A stretch of DNA of 5,925 nucleotides from Vulcanimicrobiota bacterium (GTDB taxonomy: Bacteria; Vulcanimicrobiota; Vulcanimicrobiia; Vulcanimicrobiales; Vulcanimicrobiaceae). Of the stretch, positions 5,738-5,925 are shown piece by piece. Numbering within the stretch: position 1 is the stretch's first letter; every line of letters starts with the position of its first letter. Position numbers and translations under genes: made by a program. The notes beneath the pieces were generated by a model, which was not told the origin of the DNA, did not search any database, and saw only the letters and a program-made list of their open reading frames with translations. Location: positions 1 to 5,925 of the forward strand of contig JAFAHB010000240.1 in the NCBI GenBank assembly GCA_019237435.1, written 5' to 3'.

Positions 5738-5773
5738 CCCTGTCGCCCTTCGACAGGCTCAGGGTGACAAGGG
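5738..5773. repeat. REP-like palindromic repeat, copy D, directly after the RNase J stop
   Basis: This is the reverse complement of copy C with a single difference in the outer arm, where the pair T-A becomes a T-G wobble. It ends at 5773, the base just before the RNase J stop codon (5774-5776, minus strand). On the RNase J transcript it would form a hairpin immediately after the stop, which could protect the 3' end; there is no U-tract for intrinsic termination. Confidence 0.9.
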
Positions 5774-5925
5774 CTACACTTCCATCACCACGGGAATGAC
5801 CATCGGGCGCCGCTTCGTTCGGGTGTAAACGGCGCCCGCGAGCGCGCTGCGGATGTGCTCCTTCACCGAATCGACGTCGCGAAGCGCGTCGACGGAGAGC
5901 CCTTCAATCATCGCACGAAGCTCCG
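5774..5925 (-). CDS. rnj: Ribonuclease J, C-terminal end (5' part beyond right edge)
   Basis: Only the last 50 residues are in the window, ending at a TAG. The sequence EGLSVDALRDVDSVKEHIRSAL then TRTKRRPMVIPVVMEV matches the C-terminal domain of RNase J, whose members characteristically end in a (K/R)TKRRPMILPVVxEV-type strand. RNase J is by family knowledge a metallo-beta-lactamase/beta-CASP enzyme with 5' exo- and endonuclease activity in mRNA turnover and rRNA maturation. The metal-binding and beta-CASP motifs are outside the window and cannot be checked. In many bacteria rnj lies close to an ftsK/spoIIIE gene in the same direction, as here, which supports the call. A palindromic repeat begins at the base after the stop codon. 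Confidence 0.88.
   Translation of the reverse strand, partial: ELRAMIEGLSVDALRDVDSVKEHIRSALAGAVYTRTKRRPMVIPVVMEV

Overview
This is a GC-rich bacterial chromosome segment, densely packed with housekeeping genes. The futalosine menaquinone pathway (mqnA, mqnE), an RNase J and a membrane-anchored FtsK point to a deep-branching, RNase J-containing, menaquinone-using bacterium. My best guess is an uncultured lineage such as Candidatus Eremiobacterota, but the sequence alone does not prove this.

Layout from left to right. A probable minus-strand operon is transcribed from about 4358 down to 1: ftsK/spoIIIE DNA translocase (2142-4358), a PAP2-family membrane phosphatase whose start overlaps the ftsK stop (1484-2158), mqnE aminofutalosine synthase (327-1475, 8 nt further on), and mqnA chorismate dehydratase (289 to the left edge, partial). 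MqnA makes the substrate of MqnE, so these two catalyse consecutive steps. Diverging from ftsK on the plus strand is an isocitrate/isopropylmalate dehydrogenase family gene (about 4396-5478) with isocitrate-type binding residues. At the right edge is the last 50 codons of a minus-strand RNase J (5774-5925). Between these two lies a 52-codon GIY-YIG nuclease remnant (5542-5700, minus).

The most notable non-genic signal is a family of short palindromic, REP-like repeats with a core like CCCTGAGCCTGTCGAAGGG. They occur between mqnE and mqnA (two hairpins head to head), inside the ftsK reading frame (a composite 110-nt block), at the dehydrogenase stop codon, and directly after the RNase J stop. 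The last two are inverted 36-nt copies matching at 35 of 36 positions, and they bracket the GIY-YIG remnant. The repeats contribute coding sequence or stop codons to three genes (mqnE, ftsK, the dehydrogenase) and cover the ribosome-binding region of mqnA. A nuclease gene flanked by inverted REP-like repeats invites the hypothesis of a REP/RAYT-like dispersal system built on a GIY-YIG enzyme instead of a TnpA_REP transposase. That is inference from one locus.
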